Assembly: GCA_024637195.1 (NCBI GenBank)
Contig: JAGXFN010000004.1
Location: 1 to 64,000, forward strand
Direction: 5' to 3'
DNA length: 64,000 bases
Source of the DNA: Arcobacter sp.
Lineage (GTDB): Bacteria > Campylobacterota > Campylobacteria > Campylobacterales > Sulfurimonadaceae
The notes below the pieces were generated by a model that was not told the DNA's origin, ran no database searches, and saw nothing but the letters and a program-made list of their open reading frames with translations. Position numbers and translations under genes: made by a program. Positions 1-8,598 of the stretch are shown in pieces. The first letter of the stretch is position 1, and each line of letters starts with the position of its first letter.

Positions 1-84
1 ACCTAACGTCTTCTACTTAGTTTTCAATGATCTCAAACGCTTCTTCTTGGCCTTAACTTAAGGTCTCATCGTTTGTGGACGGGA

Positions 85-113
85 ATTATAGGAGATTTCG
101 TTTTTATTGTCAA
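85..113 (-). promoter_or_regulatory. Consensus sigma70 promoter reading off the left edge
   Basis: On the minus strand there is TTGACA (113-108), a 17-base spacer, and TATAAT (90-85): a perfect sigma70 promoter, with A/T-rich sequence upstream that could act as an UP element. Such perfect promoters are uncommon for protein genes here. The transcript would run to base 1 through a leader that contains TTGAAAACTAAG, which resembles leaders of rRNA operons. I infer an rRNA or other stable RNA operon just outside the window; its gene is not visible. Confidence 0.75.
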
Positions 114-209
114 GGCTTTTTTGAGCGAATTTTGAAAGTTGTGATTTTTCTTCAAAAAAGGATTTTTAGCAACTCCTCTACACGCCCGACTAATCATTTA
201 GTCTGATGA

Positions 210-2315
210 TCATTCCTTTATATTTCGAATACTCTGCTGAAGATATTTATCGATCACCAAAAGTAAAATCGGCAATATAAAAAGATCCACTGCCAATGAC
301 ATCAGGATCAGTACAGCCGAGTACTGTCCGATGAGTTGAAAAGTCAAGAGGCTTGAGAAGGAGAGCCCATAAAATGTGACGGCCAAGACAAGGCTTCCTA
401 TGATAACCGGGACCGCTCCGTAAAAGAAAACGATTTCCAGACTATGTTTTTTGGTACGTCCAAAAAAACGCGCCCGCCAATATTTGTATGCAAAGTGTAT
501 CGTCGCATCTGATGCAAGTCCCAAGGAGATGATCATTGCGATCAATACCTCCAGGGTAAAGGAGAGGTGAAGCATATACATTCCAAAGGAAAACCATGCC
601 ATAGGAATCGTACTGGCTAAAAATGCGACGACTACCATATATATGTTTCTAAAGATATAGCCCATAAAAAATGCGATGATCAGCACTGCCGTTACTACAG
701 TAAAGAGCAGAAGTTGAGAGTTTTGCATCTTGACAATAGAGACCAGTGTGTCTACATCACTAAAATAGATCGGCAAGGCTTCATACGAACTTAGGTATTT
801 CAAGATGTCTGCTTTTTGTTTGGAGTTCTTGTTCAGCATTATGGTGACAGGCAGACTCTTGGCTTTGATAAGCTTCTCGCCAAGACCGTATATCTGTATA
901 AAGAAGAGTGCTTCTTGCAAAGACTCTGCATTTATAGGCAGGTTTGACTCTTTGATATCCAGCAGTTTATCTACAGTCGTTGCTATAGACTCAATGTTCT
1001 CGATACCTTCAAATTTATACTGCAGCAGATGCTCCAAGCGGTAGAGTGCTTCGATCGTATCCGTATCAAGCTCATCATAACTCACTTCAAAACTGATAAC
1101 ATTATGTGAGTTGTGGTTTGATATAAAGCGGTTCGGCTCGTTCAAAAAAGAGTAGGCGACAAAAGAGATGACAATCATGGAGACAAAAATGAAAGAATAG
1201 AGATAGGTACGCTTATAGTGCAGCTCTTTGTTCGCAAAGTAATAGCAGTAGCGCCCGTAAGTGACTTTGGGGTGCTCCACATGGAAAAAACTCAGCATTG
1301 CCGGCAGCAGCGTGATATTTAATAGATACGCGATGGTTGAGGCGAAAATGGCGCTTAGGCACAGAACACTTATAACATCCGAATCGATCAGCAGCAAAGG
1401 GAGCAATCCTACGACAGTTATCGTCGTTGTCCAAAATGCCGGTTTGAGATTACGGTCAAGCGATTTTATCAAGGCCCTTTTTGGATTTGAGTTGTACTGA
1501 GAGACATGCCAGCGATAATAAAAATAAAGATAATCAAGCAAGGAGATACTGACAATGATCAGTGACATCGCGATATGGATCGTAACGTTTGGCAAGAGCA
1601 GCTGTACTGCCGCTGCAGAAAAAACAAGTGTTAGCCCGATGATACTCACGGCCGTGATCGATGCGGCAAAGCTCTGAAAGATCAAGCGAAACAGCAGCAG
1701 GATTATCAGTGCTGACACCAAAGCAAAAAAGAGATACTCCCACTTCTCTTCGGCACTGCTTATTTGTTCGACATCAACAGGGAACTCCAAGGCCAAATGG
1801 CCCGCGTTAAAACTCTCCTTTGAAAATACGTACACTATGAATATTTTATTTTCTAGATCTACATAGGCTTTATTCAGATGTGAGAAGCTCTGAAGAAATT
1901 GACTCAGTTCCTCTTCGGTCAAACGATCCGGCTCGATTACCTTCAGGAGCTGAGAGTCCGCTGCGGCCTTGTCATTATAGAAATGTTTTTGTGAAAGCAG
2001 TGAAGAGATATGCCCAACCCCTTTAGACTCAAGCAATCTTTTTTCAAGGGCTTTAAATGTTTTGATTGCCTCCGCATCAATATGTGGAACATGAAGACTG
2101 ATCTTTGTGACATATTTTAGCGCCATTTCTTGGCTCTGTGTACGTTTAAGCTCGGCAGAGTCTTGCAGCCAGATACGTTCATCGGAGCTGAAAAGAGTAG
2201 GATTGATAAGTACAAGTGCACCGATCCCCAAGGCAAATGTAAACGCAATAAGCAAGAGCCGATATTTTGTCAAAATATTTATATATGGGCCGACCGAAGG
2301 AGTATCATAATACAT
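210..2315 (-). CDS. RND/MMPL-family exporter
   Basis: A 701-residue inner-membrane protein of the RND superfamily, MMPL (HpnN/YdfJ-like) branch. It has the two-fold layout of that family: one N-terminal membrane helix (about 17-38), a periplasmic domain, five helices (about 192-345), then a repeat of the same plan with a helix near 370-390, a second periplasmic domain and a final bundle (about 535-690). Such proteins export lipids or other hydrophobic compounds using the proton gradient. At about 700 residues it is shorter than the trimeric RND drug pumps, and no membrane-fusion or outer-membrane channel gene is adjacent. It overlaps the upstream thioredoxin-fold gene by one base, so the two are co-transcribed. 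The substrate cannot be told from sequence. Confidence 0.85.
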   Translation of the reverse strand: MYYDTPSVGPYINILTKYRLLLIAFTFALGIGALVLINPTLFSSDERIWLQDSAELKRTQSQEMALKYVTKISLHVPHIDAEAIKTFKALEKRLLESKGVGHISSLLSQKHFYNDKAAADSQLLKVIEPDRLTEEELSQFLQSFSHLNKAYVDLENKIFIVYVFSKESFNAGHLALEFPVDVEQISSAEEKWEYLFFALVSALIILLLFRLIFQSFAASITAVSIIGLTLVFSAAAVQLLLPNVTIHIAMSLIIVSISLLDYLYFYYRWHVSQYNSNPKRALIKSLDRNLKPAFWTTTITVVGLLPLLLIDSDVISVLCLSAIFASTIAYLLNITLLPAMLSFFHVEHPKVTYGRYCYYFANKELHYKRTYLYSFIFVSMIVISFVAYSFLNEPNRFISNHNSHNVISFEVSYDELDTDTIEALYRLEHLLQYKFEGIENIESIATTVDKLLDIKESNLPINAESLQEALFFIQIYGLGEKLIKAKSLPVTIMLNKNSKQKADILKYLSSYEALPIYFSDVDTLVSIVKMQNSQLLLFTVVTAVLIIAFFMGYIFRNIYMVVVAFLASTIPMAWFSFGMYMLHLSFTLEVLIAMIISLGLASDATIHFAYKYWRARFFGRTKKHSLEIVFFYGAVPVIIGSLVLAVTFYGLSFSSLLTFQLIGQYSAVLILMSLAVDLFILPILLLVIDKYLQQSIRNIKE

Positions 2316-2818
2316 CAGTTGCCTCCTTTTTGAGGTTTAACAACAAAAAGAAAGGGCCGCTTATATATCTCAAGCTCAGCAGCCACGGCAGAGATTTGCT
2401 CAATTTTATTTTGAAGTTCAGGTGGATACGACTCTAATGGCGATATTTCTTCTTTATCATACATATGTTTTCTCAGCATTTCAAGGGGATTTTTATCGCT
2501 ATAAATTCTTGCGATATAAGCTTTTGAGTGAAAACGCTCCAGCTCATAATAAAAGAAGTGATAGGTATACAGCTCAAGCATCTTTTTATTTTCAAATATC
2601 ATTGCTACAAAATCTCTCGACCTTGGACAGATAGGATCAATAAATGCGTACATATGGACAGGCCCATGTCCAAGGAGAATAGAGTGCTGTTCAATGCTCT
2701 TCAGCAGGGGCAAGGCAACGGAGAGGGGAACTTTTTTTCTCTCTATCAAAGGCTCATTGGCGAACAAAGGCACAAAGCAGAGTAAGAAAAGTGCAATAAA
2801 GCTGCTAATTTTTTTCAT
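2315..2818 (-). CDS. Exported thioredoxin-fold protein with a single Cys
   Basis: A 167-residue protein with a clear signal peptide (hydrophobic 5-20, then AxA-like cleavage near FANE). The middle, from YAFIDPICPRSRDF on, resembles the start of DsbC/DsbG or DsbA-type thioredoxin folds, where the motif would be CPxC. Here it reads CPRS (Cys at about residue 69), so the second redox cysteine is missing. It cannot form the usual disulfide by itself and may be a single-Cys reductase, isomerase or binding protein. It is the first gene of a two-gene unit with the RND exporter, so it may act on that exporter's periplasmic domains or cargo. The family assignment is tentative. Confidence 0.55.
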   Translation of the reverse strand: MKKISSFIALFLLCFVPLFANEPLIERKKVPLSVALPLLKSIEQHSILLGHGPVHMYAFIDPICPRSRDFVAMIFENKKMLELYTYHFFYYELERFHSKAYIARIYSDKNPLEMLRKHMYDKEEISPLESYPPELQNKIEQISAVAAELEIYKRPFLFVVKPQKGGN

Positions 2819-2967
2819 GTTGTAATATTAGCCTTTTCTTAACAGATTTTAAGCTGCTCAATGCATAAATATTAATCAAAAAGCGATTTGGATAAGGAAA
2901 GGACGCAAGCAGAGGTAATATCAGTATTTTCATGCCGATATCATAGTAAAAACAGGTTACAGACGTA

Positions 2968-3957
2968 TTACTTTCCGGCAAAAGGAAGCAGTGCTGATCC
3001 CCAGGTCAATCCTCCGCCGAAAGCATCCAGAAGCATCAGATCACCTGCTTTGAGATTACCCTCTTCATAGAGATCATTCATCGCCATCGGTATGGATGCG
3101 CCCGAAGTGTTTCCGTACTTGTGCACCGTCAGAACGACCTGCTCCTCACTCAGTTTCAAGGCATCACCCACCGCTTTTATGATACGGTAATTGGCCTGGT
3201 GAGGGATAAAATGTGTGATTTCACCTGACATAATGTCATTATGCTGAAGGATATCAATAACATCGTTTGTCAAAGTACGCACGGCAATCTTAAAGGTCTC
3301 ATTTCCCTTCATCTGAATAAAACAGGCTTCTGCTTTCAGCTCATTTTGATGCGGGTTGCCCGTTCCGCCTTCAGGCGTCATCAAAAAGTCGCCCAGACTT
3401 CCGTCCGAAGCGGTATGAAGATCGATAATGGCTTCTTCTTTGTTTTCAGTTGCACAGATCATGGCAGCCCCTGCCCCGTCACCAAAAAGAATACAGGTAC
3501 CGCGGTCGGTATAGTCAGTGATCGCAGACATCTTCTCGGCACCGATAATTAACACATTTTTTTTCATTCCCGACTCGATAAAGGCCTTCGCAATGCTAAG
3601 CACATAGATAAACCCGGTACACGCGGCTGAAATATCAAAGGCTGTCACCTTATCAAGACCCATTTTGTGCGCGACAACCGTTGCTGTCGAAGGCATATTA
3701 AAATAGTCCGGAGAGATCGTTGCAACAACGATCATATCAATATCGCTTCTTTTCAAACCCGAACGCTCAATCGCTTTCTCTGCTGCTTTGACCGCCATGT
3801 CTGAGGTGGTTTCGTTTTTGGCGGCAATCCGTCGCTCTTTGATACCTGTACGTTTTGTGATCCACTCATCTGTTGTGTCAACCATTTTAGTGAGATCTTC
3901 ATTTGTCAATACTTTTTCAGGCACATAGGCACCGACCGAGCGGAAAGCTGCGTACAT
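2968..3957 (-). CDS. fabH: Beta-ketoacyl-ACP synthase III (FabH)
   Basis: Starts fatty-acid synthesis by condensing acetyl-CoA with malonyl-ACP. Its 329 residues match the family length, and the catalytic triad is visible: Cys113 in AACTGF, His253 in IPHQAN, Asn283 in YGNTSGAS. The C-terminal [12 protein letters not shown] is also typical. The start follows AAGGACTAAA-ATG. It lies one base after plsX in the order rpmF-plsX-fabH, a common arrangement that couples ribosome synthesis with phospholipid precursor supply. Cytoplasmic. Confidence 0.97.
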   Translation of the reverse strand: MYAAFRSVGAYVPEKVLTNEDLTKMVDTTDEWITKRTGIKERRIAAKNETTSDMAVKAAEKAIERSGLKRSDIDMIVVATISPDYFNMPSTATVVAHKMGLDKVTAFDISAACTGFIYVLSIAKAFIESGMKKNVLIIGAEKMSAITDYTDRGTCILFGDGAGAAMICATENKEEAIIDLHTASDGSLGDFLMTPEGGTGNPHQNELKAEACFIQMKGNETFKIAVRTLTNDVIDILQHNDIMSGEITHFIPHQANYRIIKAVGDALKLSEEQVVLTVHKYGNTSGASIPMAMNDLYEEGNLKAGDLMLLDAFGGGLTWGSALLPFAGK

Positions 3958-3958
3958 T

Positions 3959-4954
3959 TTAGTCCTTTTGGAGCAGTTTTTCTAAACGTGCTTCAATATG
4001 TTCGTTCACACCGGTATCAACATATCGAATCGCCTGAAAAATAGCATTTTTGATCGCCTTAGGATTTGATTTACCGTGGGAGACGATAGCACAGCCTTTA
4101 ATTCCGATCAGAGGTGCTCCGCCTATCTCAGCGTAGTCGATCTCTTTTTTAAGCAATTTGAATACTTTTTTCATTAAAAGCGCACCTGTGATCGCTATCG
4201 GCGATTTTCGGATGTACTCCTTAATGAAAAACGATATCGTGTTGGCTACGCCTTCGGATGTCTTTAGTACAAGGTTTCCAACAAATCCGTCGCAGACGAC
4301 AACATTTGTCGAGCCGTTAAAGATATCTCCGCCTTCGACATTCCCCTTGAAGCCTTCATAGCCTTTTAAGAGTTTAAAGGCTTCTTTGGTGACCTCGTTT
4401 CCCTTGCTGTCTTCTTCGCCATTAGCGAGCAGACCGATGCTGGGCTCTTTGATACCGAGCATATCTTGGGCATAGTAGTGCCCCATGACTGCGAACTCTC
4501 TCAAGTGTTCAGCCCGACAGTCGACATTTGCACCTACGTCAAGCAATACGGTTCGCTTGGCCGATTTAGCCGGCATCAGTGTAACCAGAGCCGGACGTGA
4601 AACATGTTTCAAACGTCCCAGGCGCAAGGTCGCTAATGTCATTGTAGCCCCACTGTGACCTGCCGATACAACACCGTCTGCCTCTTTGTTACGAACTAGC
4701 TCAACCGCTTTAAAGATTGAACTCTCTTTGCGTTTGAGTGCATCTGTCGCAGCGTCATGCATACTGATAACATCAGATGCTTCTACAATAGAAATCTTAT
4801 CTTTATAGCCTTTTGGTAACAGAGATAAGATTTCATCTTTATTCCCAACAAGAATAGCCTCAAACTTTTTTTCTTTGAGTGCTTCAATCGTTCCTTTTAC
4901 AATTGGCTCAGGACCAAAGTCCCCGCCCATTGCATCAATAGCAATTCTCACCAT
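3959..4954 (-). CDS. plsX: Phosphate acyltransferase PlsX
   Basis: Converts acyl-ACP and phosphate to acyl-phosphate, the first step of the PlsX/PlsY route to phosphatidic acid. Its 331 residues begin with the family signature [12 protein letters not shown] and contain SAGHSGATM and DVGANVDC, also typical. It is a peripheral membrane enzyme. It sits between rpmF (3 bases upstream) and fabH (1 base downstream) and is surely in the same operon. No odd residues seen. Confidence 0.97.
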   Translation of the reverse strand: MVRIAIDAMGGDFGPEPIVKGTIEALKEKKFEAILVGNKDEILSLLPKGYKDKISIVEASDVISMHDAATDALKRKESSIFKAVELVRNKEADGVVSAGHSGATMTLATLRLGRLKHVSRPALVTLMPAKSAKRTVLLDVGANVDCRAEHLREFAVMGHYYAQDMLGIKEPSIGLLANGEEDSKGNEVTKEAFKLLKGYEGFKGNVEGGDIFNGSTNVVVCDGFVGNLVLKTSEGVANTISFFIKEYIRKSPIAITGALLMKKVFKLLKKEIDYAEIGGAPLIGIKGCAIVSHGKSNPKAIKNAIFQAIRYVDTGVNEHIEARLEKLLQKD

Positions 4955-4957
4955 TGA

Positions 4958-5107
4958 CTATTTGTACTCACCTGTTGTTGGGTTGATGTGGTGTGGTAAT
5001 TTCCATGTGCCGTCTTTATCTTTGATTGGACGAGCCAGTGAAATTTTGTAGTGTGTACGACGTTTTGCGCCACGTGTTTTCGATACTCTTCTCTTTGGTA
5101 CTGCCAT
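4958..5107 (-). CDS. rpmF: 50S ribosomal protein L32
   Basis: A 49-residue gene read from the reverse complement: it begins [19 protein letters not shown], the L32 signature, and ends PTTGEYK before TAG. An AGGAG-like ribosome site (plus strand gtttctcctt) precedes ATG at 5107. The protein lacks the zinc-binding CxxC pair found in many L32 proteins, so it is the C-minus type. It lies between yceD and plsX in the usual bacterial order. A longer reading frame here in another register (4948-5142) is only its shadow. Confidence 0.95.
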   Translation of the reverse strand: MAVPKRRVSKTRGAKRRTHYKISLARPIKDKDGTWKLPHHINPTTGEYK

Positions 5108-5119
5108 AGGGGTTTCTCC

Positions 5120-5476
5120 TTATTTATTTTTACATTTTTCACAGCTAAAATAGCTGCTTTTATACAACTCGATTTCAGATTCTAAAATATCATTCAGATC
5201 GATCATCGAATTTTCTACTTCTACGATATCACAGTCGTGCTCATTGCTCTCGGCATAGATTCCATCGCTAAGATAGAATTTTACGCTTTCGCTTACAGGT
5301 CTCAGGGAGTCCTCAGCACAGAGATCACAGGCTATCAGTAGCTCGCCCGTGATTTTAGCCTCTAATTGTATCAAAGAACGACTATATTTCACTAACATTC
5401 CTGAAAACTTTAGACGCTCTTTTGAAATTTCAAAAGGGATGGCCGTATTGCCGACCTTGTTGAAGCCTATTTTCAT
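5120..5476 (-). CDS. YceD/DUF177 family protein
   Basis: A 118-residue protein upstream of rpmF, the normal place of the YceD (DUF177) family, which is linked to 23S rRNA biogenesis in bacteria and plastids. The N-terminus has the family's basic/hydrophobic stretch. It has a CDLC pair near residue 70 and a C-terminal SCEKCKNK, so two Cys pairs could bind a metal; this is inference. The stop is 12 bases before rpmF, which suggests co-transcription. Family assignment rests on context and general pattern rather than a strong motif. Confidence 0.75.
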   Translation of the reverse strand: MKIGFNKVGNTAIPFEISKERLKFSGMLVKYSRSLIQLEAKITGELLIACDLCAEDSLRPVSESVKFYLSDGIYAESNEHDCDIVEVENSMIDLNDILESEIELYKSSYFSCEKCKNK

Positions 5477-5479
5477 GGA

Positions 5480-5893
5480 TTAAAGGATTTCTTTACCTGA
5501 GAAAAAGAATTTAATCTCATTGGCTGCATTTTCCACAGAATCGCTTCCGTGAACAGCGTTTGCATCAATACTGTCAGCAAAATCAGCGCGGATTGTACCC
5601 GGCTCAGCTTCTTGAGGGTTAGTTGCACCCATAAGATCACGGTTTGTAGCCATAGCGCCCTTGCCTTCTAGCACCATAACGAATACAGGACCAGAAATCA
5701 TGAATTCAACAAGGTCATTGAAGAAAGGACGTGCAGCGTGAACTGCATAAAATGCTTCAGCATCAGCTCTTGAAAGCTGCATCTTTTTTGCGGCAGCAAT
5801 ACGAAGACCGTTGCTTTCGAAACGGTCTATGATCTTACCGATAACACCTTTAGCAACTGCATCTGGCTTAATAATTGATAGTGTCTGTTCCAT
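5480..5893 (-). CDS. ndk: Nucleoside diphosphate kinase
   Basis: Transfers the gamma-phosphate from ATP to other (d)NDPs through a phosphohistidine. The 137 residues start [16 protein letters not shown] and carry the catalytic His115 in NAVHGSDS; the length is exactly that of the family. I placed the start at ATG 5893 because AGGAG lies 5 bases before it; the ATG at 5896 is too close to that site, and a frame open to 5923 adds residues foreign to the family. It ends 3 bases before yceD. Confidence 0.97.
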   Translation of the reverse strand: MEQTLSIIKPDAVAKGVIGKIIDRFESNGLRIAAAKKMQLSRADAEAFYAVHAARPFFNDLVEFMISGPVFVMVLEGKGAMATNRDLMGATNPQEAEPGTIRADFADSIDANAVHGSDSVENAANEIKFFFSGKEIL

Positions 5894-6020
5894 CATGGCT
5901 CCTGGGTTAAAATAGAACCGCAATAATATCGTAAATTGTTTTGATTTAAGTTAAAAGTTGGAAAAAAGTTCAAGACGATGAGGCCGAAGCCTCAAAATGA
6001 AGCGTTGTGAAAGAGATAGA

Positions 6021-6380
6021 CTAGTCTACAACGTTTACACGACTTTTACGTGCATCTTCACCGATATCTGAACGGAATGGCATTTCAGCGTCTGCATCTT
6101 CCATTACATAGTTTTTGCCGTCAACATAGTTTCCTGCGCTGAAAAACTCTTTGTGCTCTGAAGTAAACGGCATATCCCAAGTGATACAACCCTCAGTAGG
6201 ACATGCAGTAGCACATGCCGGCTCATCGTGATGATCAACACACTCTACACATTTGTCCGGATAGACATAATAAAGCTCTTCACCCGTTGGGTTATCGTCC
6301 TCGTCAACAATCGCTTCAACAGGACACTCGTCAATACATGCGCCACAATTAATACATGTGTCATTAATAAATACTGCCAT
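6021..6380 (-). CDS. Two-cluster [4Fe-4S] ferredoxin
   Basis: A 119-residue soluble electron carrier. The first cluster motif is CINCGACIDECP (residues 9-20) and the second is split, CVECVDH...CATACPTEGC, with a longer insert between cysteines than in short 2x[4Fe-4S] ferredoxins, as in the Alvin/FdxA-like type. An acidic C-terminal tail of about 45 residues follows. In Campylobacterota such ferredoxins serve pyruvate/2-oxoglutarate:ferredoxin oxidoreductases; partner enzymes are not in this window. AGGAG precedes the ATG. Confidence 0.9.
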   Translation of the reverse strand: MAVFINDTCINCGACIDECPVEAIVDEDDNPTGEELYYVYPDKCVECVDHHDEPACATACPTEGCITWDMPFTSEHKEFFSAGNYVDGKNYVMEDADAEMPFRSDIGEDARKSRVNVVD

Positions 6381-6465
6381 ATCATTTCTCCTAATTTAAA
6401 ATGTTCGAGCTAACTATATCAAATTATTTTTAAATGTCACAAAAATATCTGTTAATTTTTACACA

Positions 6466-7623
6466 TTAAAGACCTAAGTAACTTTTTATCTCATCTGTTT
6501 TGTCTGTTCTCTCCCAGGTGAAGAGCTCCTCTTCCCGTCCAAAGTGGCCGTATGAGGCAGTTCGGCGGTAGATAGGACGCAAAAGATCCAGGTTTTTTAT
6601 GATCCCTTTTGGGCTCAGGTCGAAGAGTTCTTTTACGCACATTTGTATCTTTTCCTCATCAACAACGGCCGTATTTTGAGTATCTACCATAATGGAGACC
6701 GGCTGCACGATGCCGATCGCATAAGAGATCTGAATCGTGATTTTCTCACATACACCGGCGGCAACAAGATTTTTGGCGATATAGCGCGCGGCGTAGGAGG
6801 CTGAACGGTCGACTTTGGTCGGATCTTTTCCTGAAAATGCGCCTCCTCCGTGAGGACAGGAGCCGCCATAGGTGTCCACAATAATCTTTCTTCCCGTCAG
6901 GCCAGCATCGCCCTGTGGCCCACCGACAACGAATTTGCCCGTCGGATTGATATAATATTTGGTATCTTGACTTAAGAGTGCACAGGGAATCACAGCATTG
7001 ATCACCTCTTCGATCACATCTGCTTTGAGCTGCTCTTGCGATATCTCCGGAGCATGCTGTGTTGAGACGACTATAGTGTCTACACCGACAGGTTTTCCGT
7101 CTCTATACTTGACAGTAACCTGGGCTTTTCCGTCTGGTCTTAGGTAAGGAATGGTGCCATCTTTTCTGACTTTGGCAAGGCGCTGTGTCAGCTGATGGGC
7201 CAGATAAATCGGCAAGGGCATTAATGCGTCTGTCTCGCTGCAGGCATAGCCGAACATCATCCCCTGATCACCGGCACCGATCTCCCCGCTTTCTAGGTCA
7301 ACACCTTGGTTCACATCCGCAGACTGTTCGCCCAGACCGTTCAAGACAGCTGCCGCTCTGTAGTCAAAACCATAGGTTGCGTCTGTGTAGCCGATCTCAC
7401 GGATCACCTGCCGGACGATGTCTTGAATGGGCGCATATGCGTTTGTCCTCATTTCGCCCGAGATCATGCAAAAGCCGTTAGAGACCATCGTCTCACAGGC
7501 AACGCGTGCACTCGGATCGCGCTCAATGATGTAGTCTAAAATAGCATCACTGATCTGATCTGCCATCTTATCCGGATGTCCTTCCGTTACAGACTCAGAG
7601 GTGAATAGATACTCTTTTGTCAT
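6466..7623 (-). CDS. metK: S-adenosylmethionine synthetase
   Basis: Makes S-adenosylmethionine from methionine and ATP. Its 385 residues show the family signatures: [20 protein letters not shown] at the N-terminus, [12 protein letters not shown] (ATP-binding hexapeptide region) and [17 protein letters not shown]. The length is normal. The gene stands alone between the ferredoxin gene and a divergent peroxiredoxin gene, sharing a 188-base intergenic region with it. No SAM riboswitch is apparent upstream. Confidence 0.98.
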   Translation of the reverse strand: MTKEYLFTSESVTEGHPDKMADQISDAILDYIIERDPSARVACETMVSNGFCMISGEMRTNAYAPIQDIVRQVIREIGYTDATYGFDYRAAAVLNGLGEQSADVNQGVDLESGEIGAGDQGMMFGYACSETDALMPLPIYLAHQLTQRLAKVRKDGTIPYLRPDGKAQVTVKYRDGKPVGVDTIVVSTQHAPEISQEQLKADVIEEVINAVIPCALLSQDTKYYINPTGKFVVGGPQGDAGLTGRKIIVDTYGGSCPHGGGAFSGKDPTKVDRSASYAARYIAKNLVAAGVCEKITIQISYAIGIVQPVSIMVDTQNTAVVDEEKIQMCVKELFDLSPKGIIKNLDLLRPIYRRTASYGHFGREEELFTWERTDKTDEIKSYLGL

Positions 7624-7701
7624 CGATAAAATCCTTATATTTACGCATTTTTTTGCGTTGTACTCCCCGCATTATAGCCAAACTAAAAATGTATAAGCGG
7701 G

Positions 7702-7713
7702 ATTAATATTAAT
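7702..7713. promoter_or_regulatory. Palindrome ATTAATATTAAT between metK and peroxiredoxin
   Basis: A perfect 12-base palindrome in the divergent metK/peroxiredoxin region. A TAGAAT -10-like box at 7772-7777 is a plausible peroxiredoxin promoter. A/T-rich palindromes of this sort resemble Fur/PerR family operators, and peroxide genes are often PerR targets; this is inference, because short A/T palindromes also occur by chance. Confidence 0.25.
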
Positions 7714-7811
7714 AGAATCTAAATTGCAATGCTTACATGCAGGCATGATAATAACTTTAGTTTTGTTGTGCTAGAATCCCCAAACATCATATTACACAAA
7801 AGGAAACCTTA

Positions 7812-8408
7812 ATGCTAGTCACAAAAAAAGCCCCTGACTTTACGGCAACAACAGTACTTGGAAACAACGAGATCGTTGAGAACTTCAACCTCTACGAAAA
7901 CTTCGGTAAAAACGGTACAGTTTTATACTTCTACCCACTAGACTTTACCTTCGTATGTCCTTCTGAGATCATCGCATTCGATCACCGTCTACAAGAGTTC
8001 AAAGATCGCGGTATCAATGTTATTGGTGTTTCTGTTGATTCACAGTTCTCACACTTTGCATGGAAAAACACTCCGGTAAACGAAGGTGGTATCGGTCAAG
8101 TTAAATACCCACTCGTAGCTGACCTTACAAAAGAGATCGCAAAAGCATACGATGTTCTTCTTGACGGCGGCGTTGCACTGCGCGGATCATTCCTAATCGA
8201 CAAAGACGGTACGGTCCGTCACGCAGTAATCAATGACCTTCCTCTTGGACGTAACATTGACGAGATGATCCGTATGGTCGACGCGATGCTCTTTACTAAC
8301 GAGCATGGCGAAGTGTGTGCTGCTGGCTGGAAGAAAGGTGATGAAGGTATGAAGGCTGACACTAAGGGTGTTGCTGAGTATCTTGCAAAACACGAAAAAG
8401 ACTTATAA
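7812..8408 (+). CDS. 2-Cys peroxiredoxin (AhpC/TSA family)
   Basis: Reduces H2O2 and organic peroxides. Its 198 residues carry the peroxidatic Cys49 in FTFVCPSE and the resolving Cys169 in GEVCAAGW, so it is a typical 2-Cys enzyme; Arg124 region GSFLIDKDG is also conserved. The C-terminal extension after Cys169 is present, as in dimer/decamer forms. AAAGGAAA precedes ATG. It is transcribed away from metK as a single gene. Its codon use is that of a highly expressed gene. In this group it is called Tpx/TsaA/AhpC. Confidence 0.97.
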   Translation: MLVTKKAPDFTATTVLGNNEIVENFNLYENFGKNGTVLYFYPLDFTFVCPSEIIAFDHRLQEFKDRGINVIGVSVDSQFSHFAWKNTPVNEGGIGQVKYPLVADLTKEIAKAYDVLLDGGVALRGSFLIDKDGTVRHAVINDLPLGRNIDEMIRMVDAMLFTNEHGEVCAAGWKKGDEGMKADTKGVAEYLAKHEKDL

Positions 8409-8598
8409 TCTACACACTTCGGTGAGCAAAGCTCGCCTTAGTTACGATGACGCTATATCCTCTTGGGTAAAGCGTCCCCGAACCCCTGTTTTTCTTAGGC
8501 TGCTTGTCTCCAACACTTTTATCTCAACATAAACTTTATTTTCTTTAATTTCCCAAACACCGTACTAATGGCACCTCTATAAATACTCTTGTAAAAGA

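Noticed and set aside
4948..5142. A 64-codon frame overlapping the plsX-yceD gap
   Set aside because: It is rpmF read in the wrong register; the correct frame gives a perfect L32 protein.
8421..8437. Terminator after the peroxiredoxin gene
   Set aside because: GGTGAGC-AAA-GCTCGCC forms a hairpin with one G-T pair but no T-run follows, so I did not call it.
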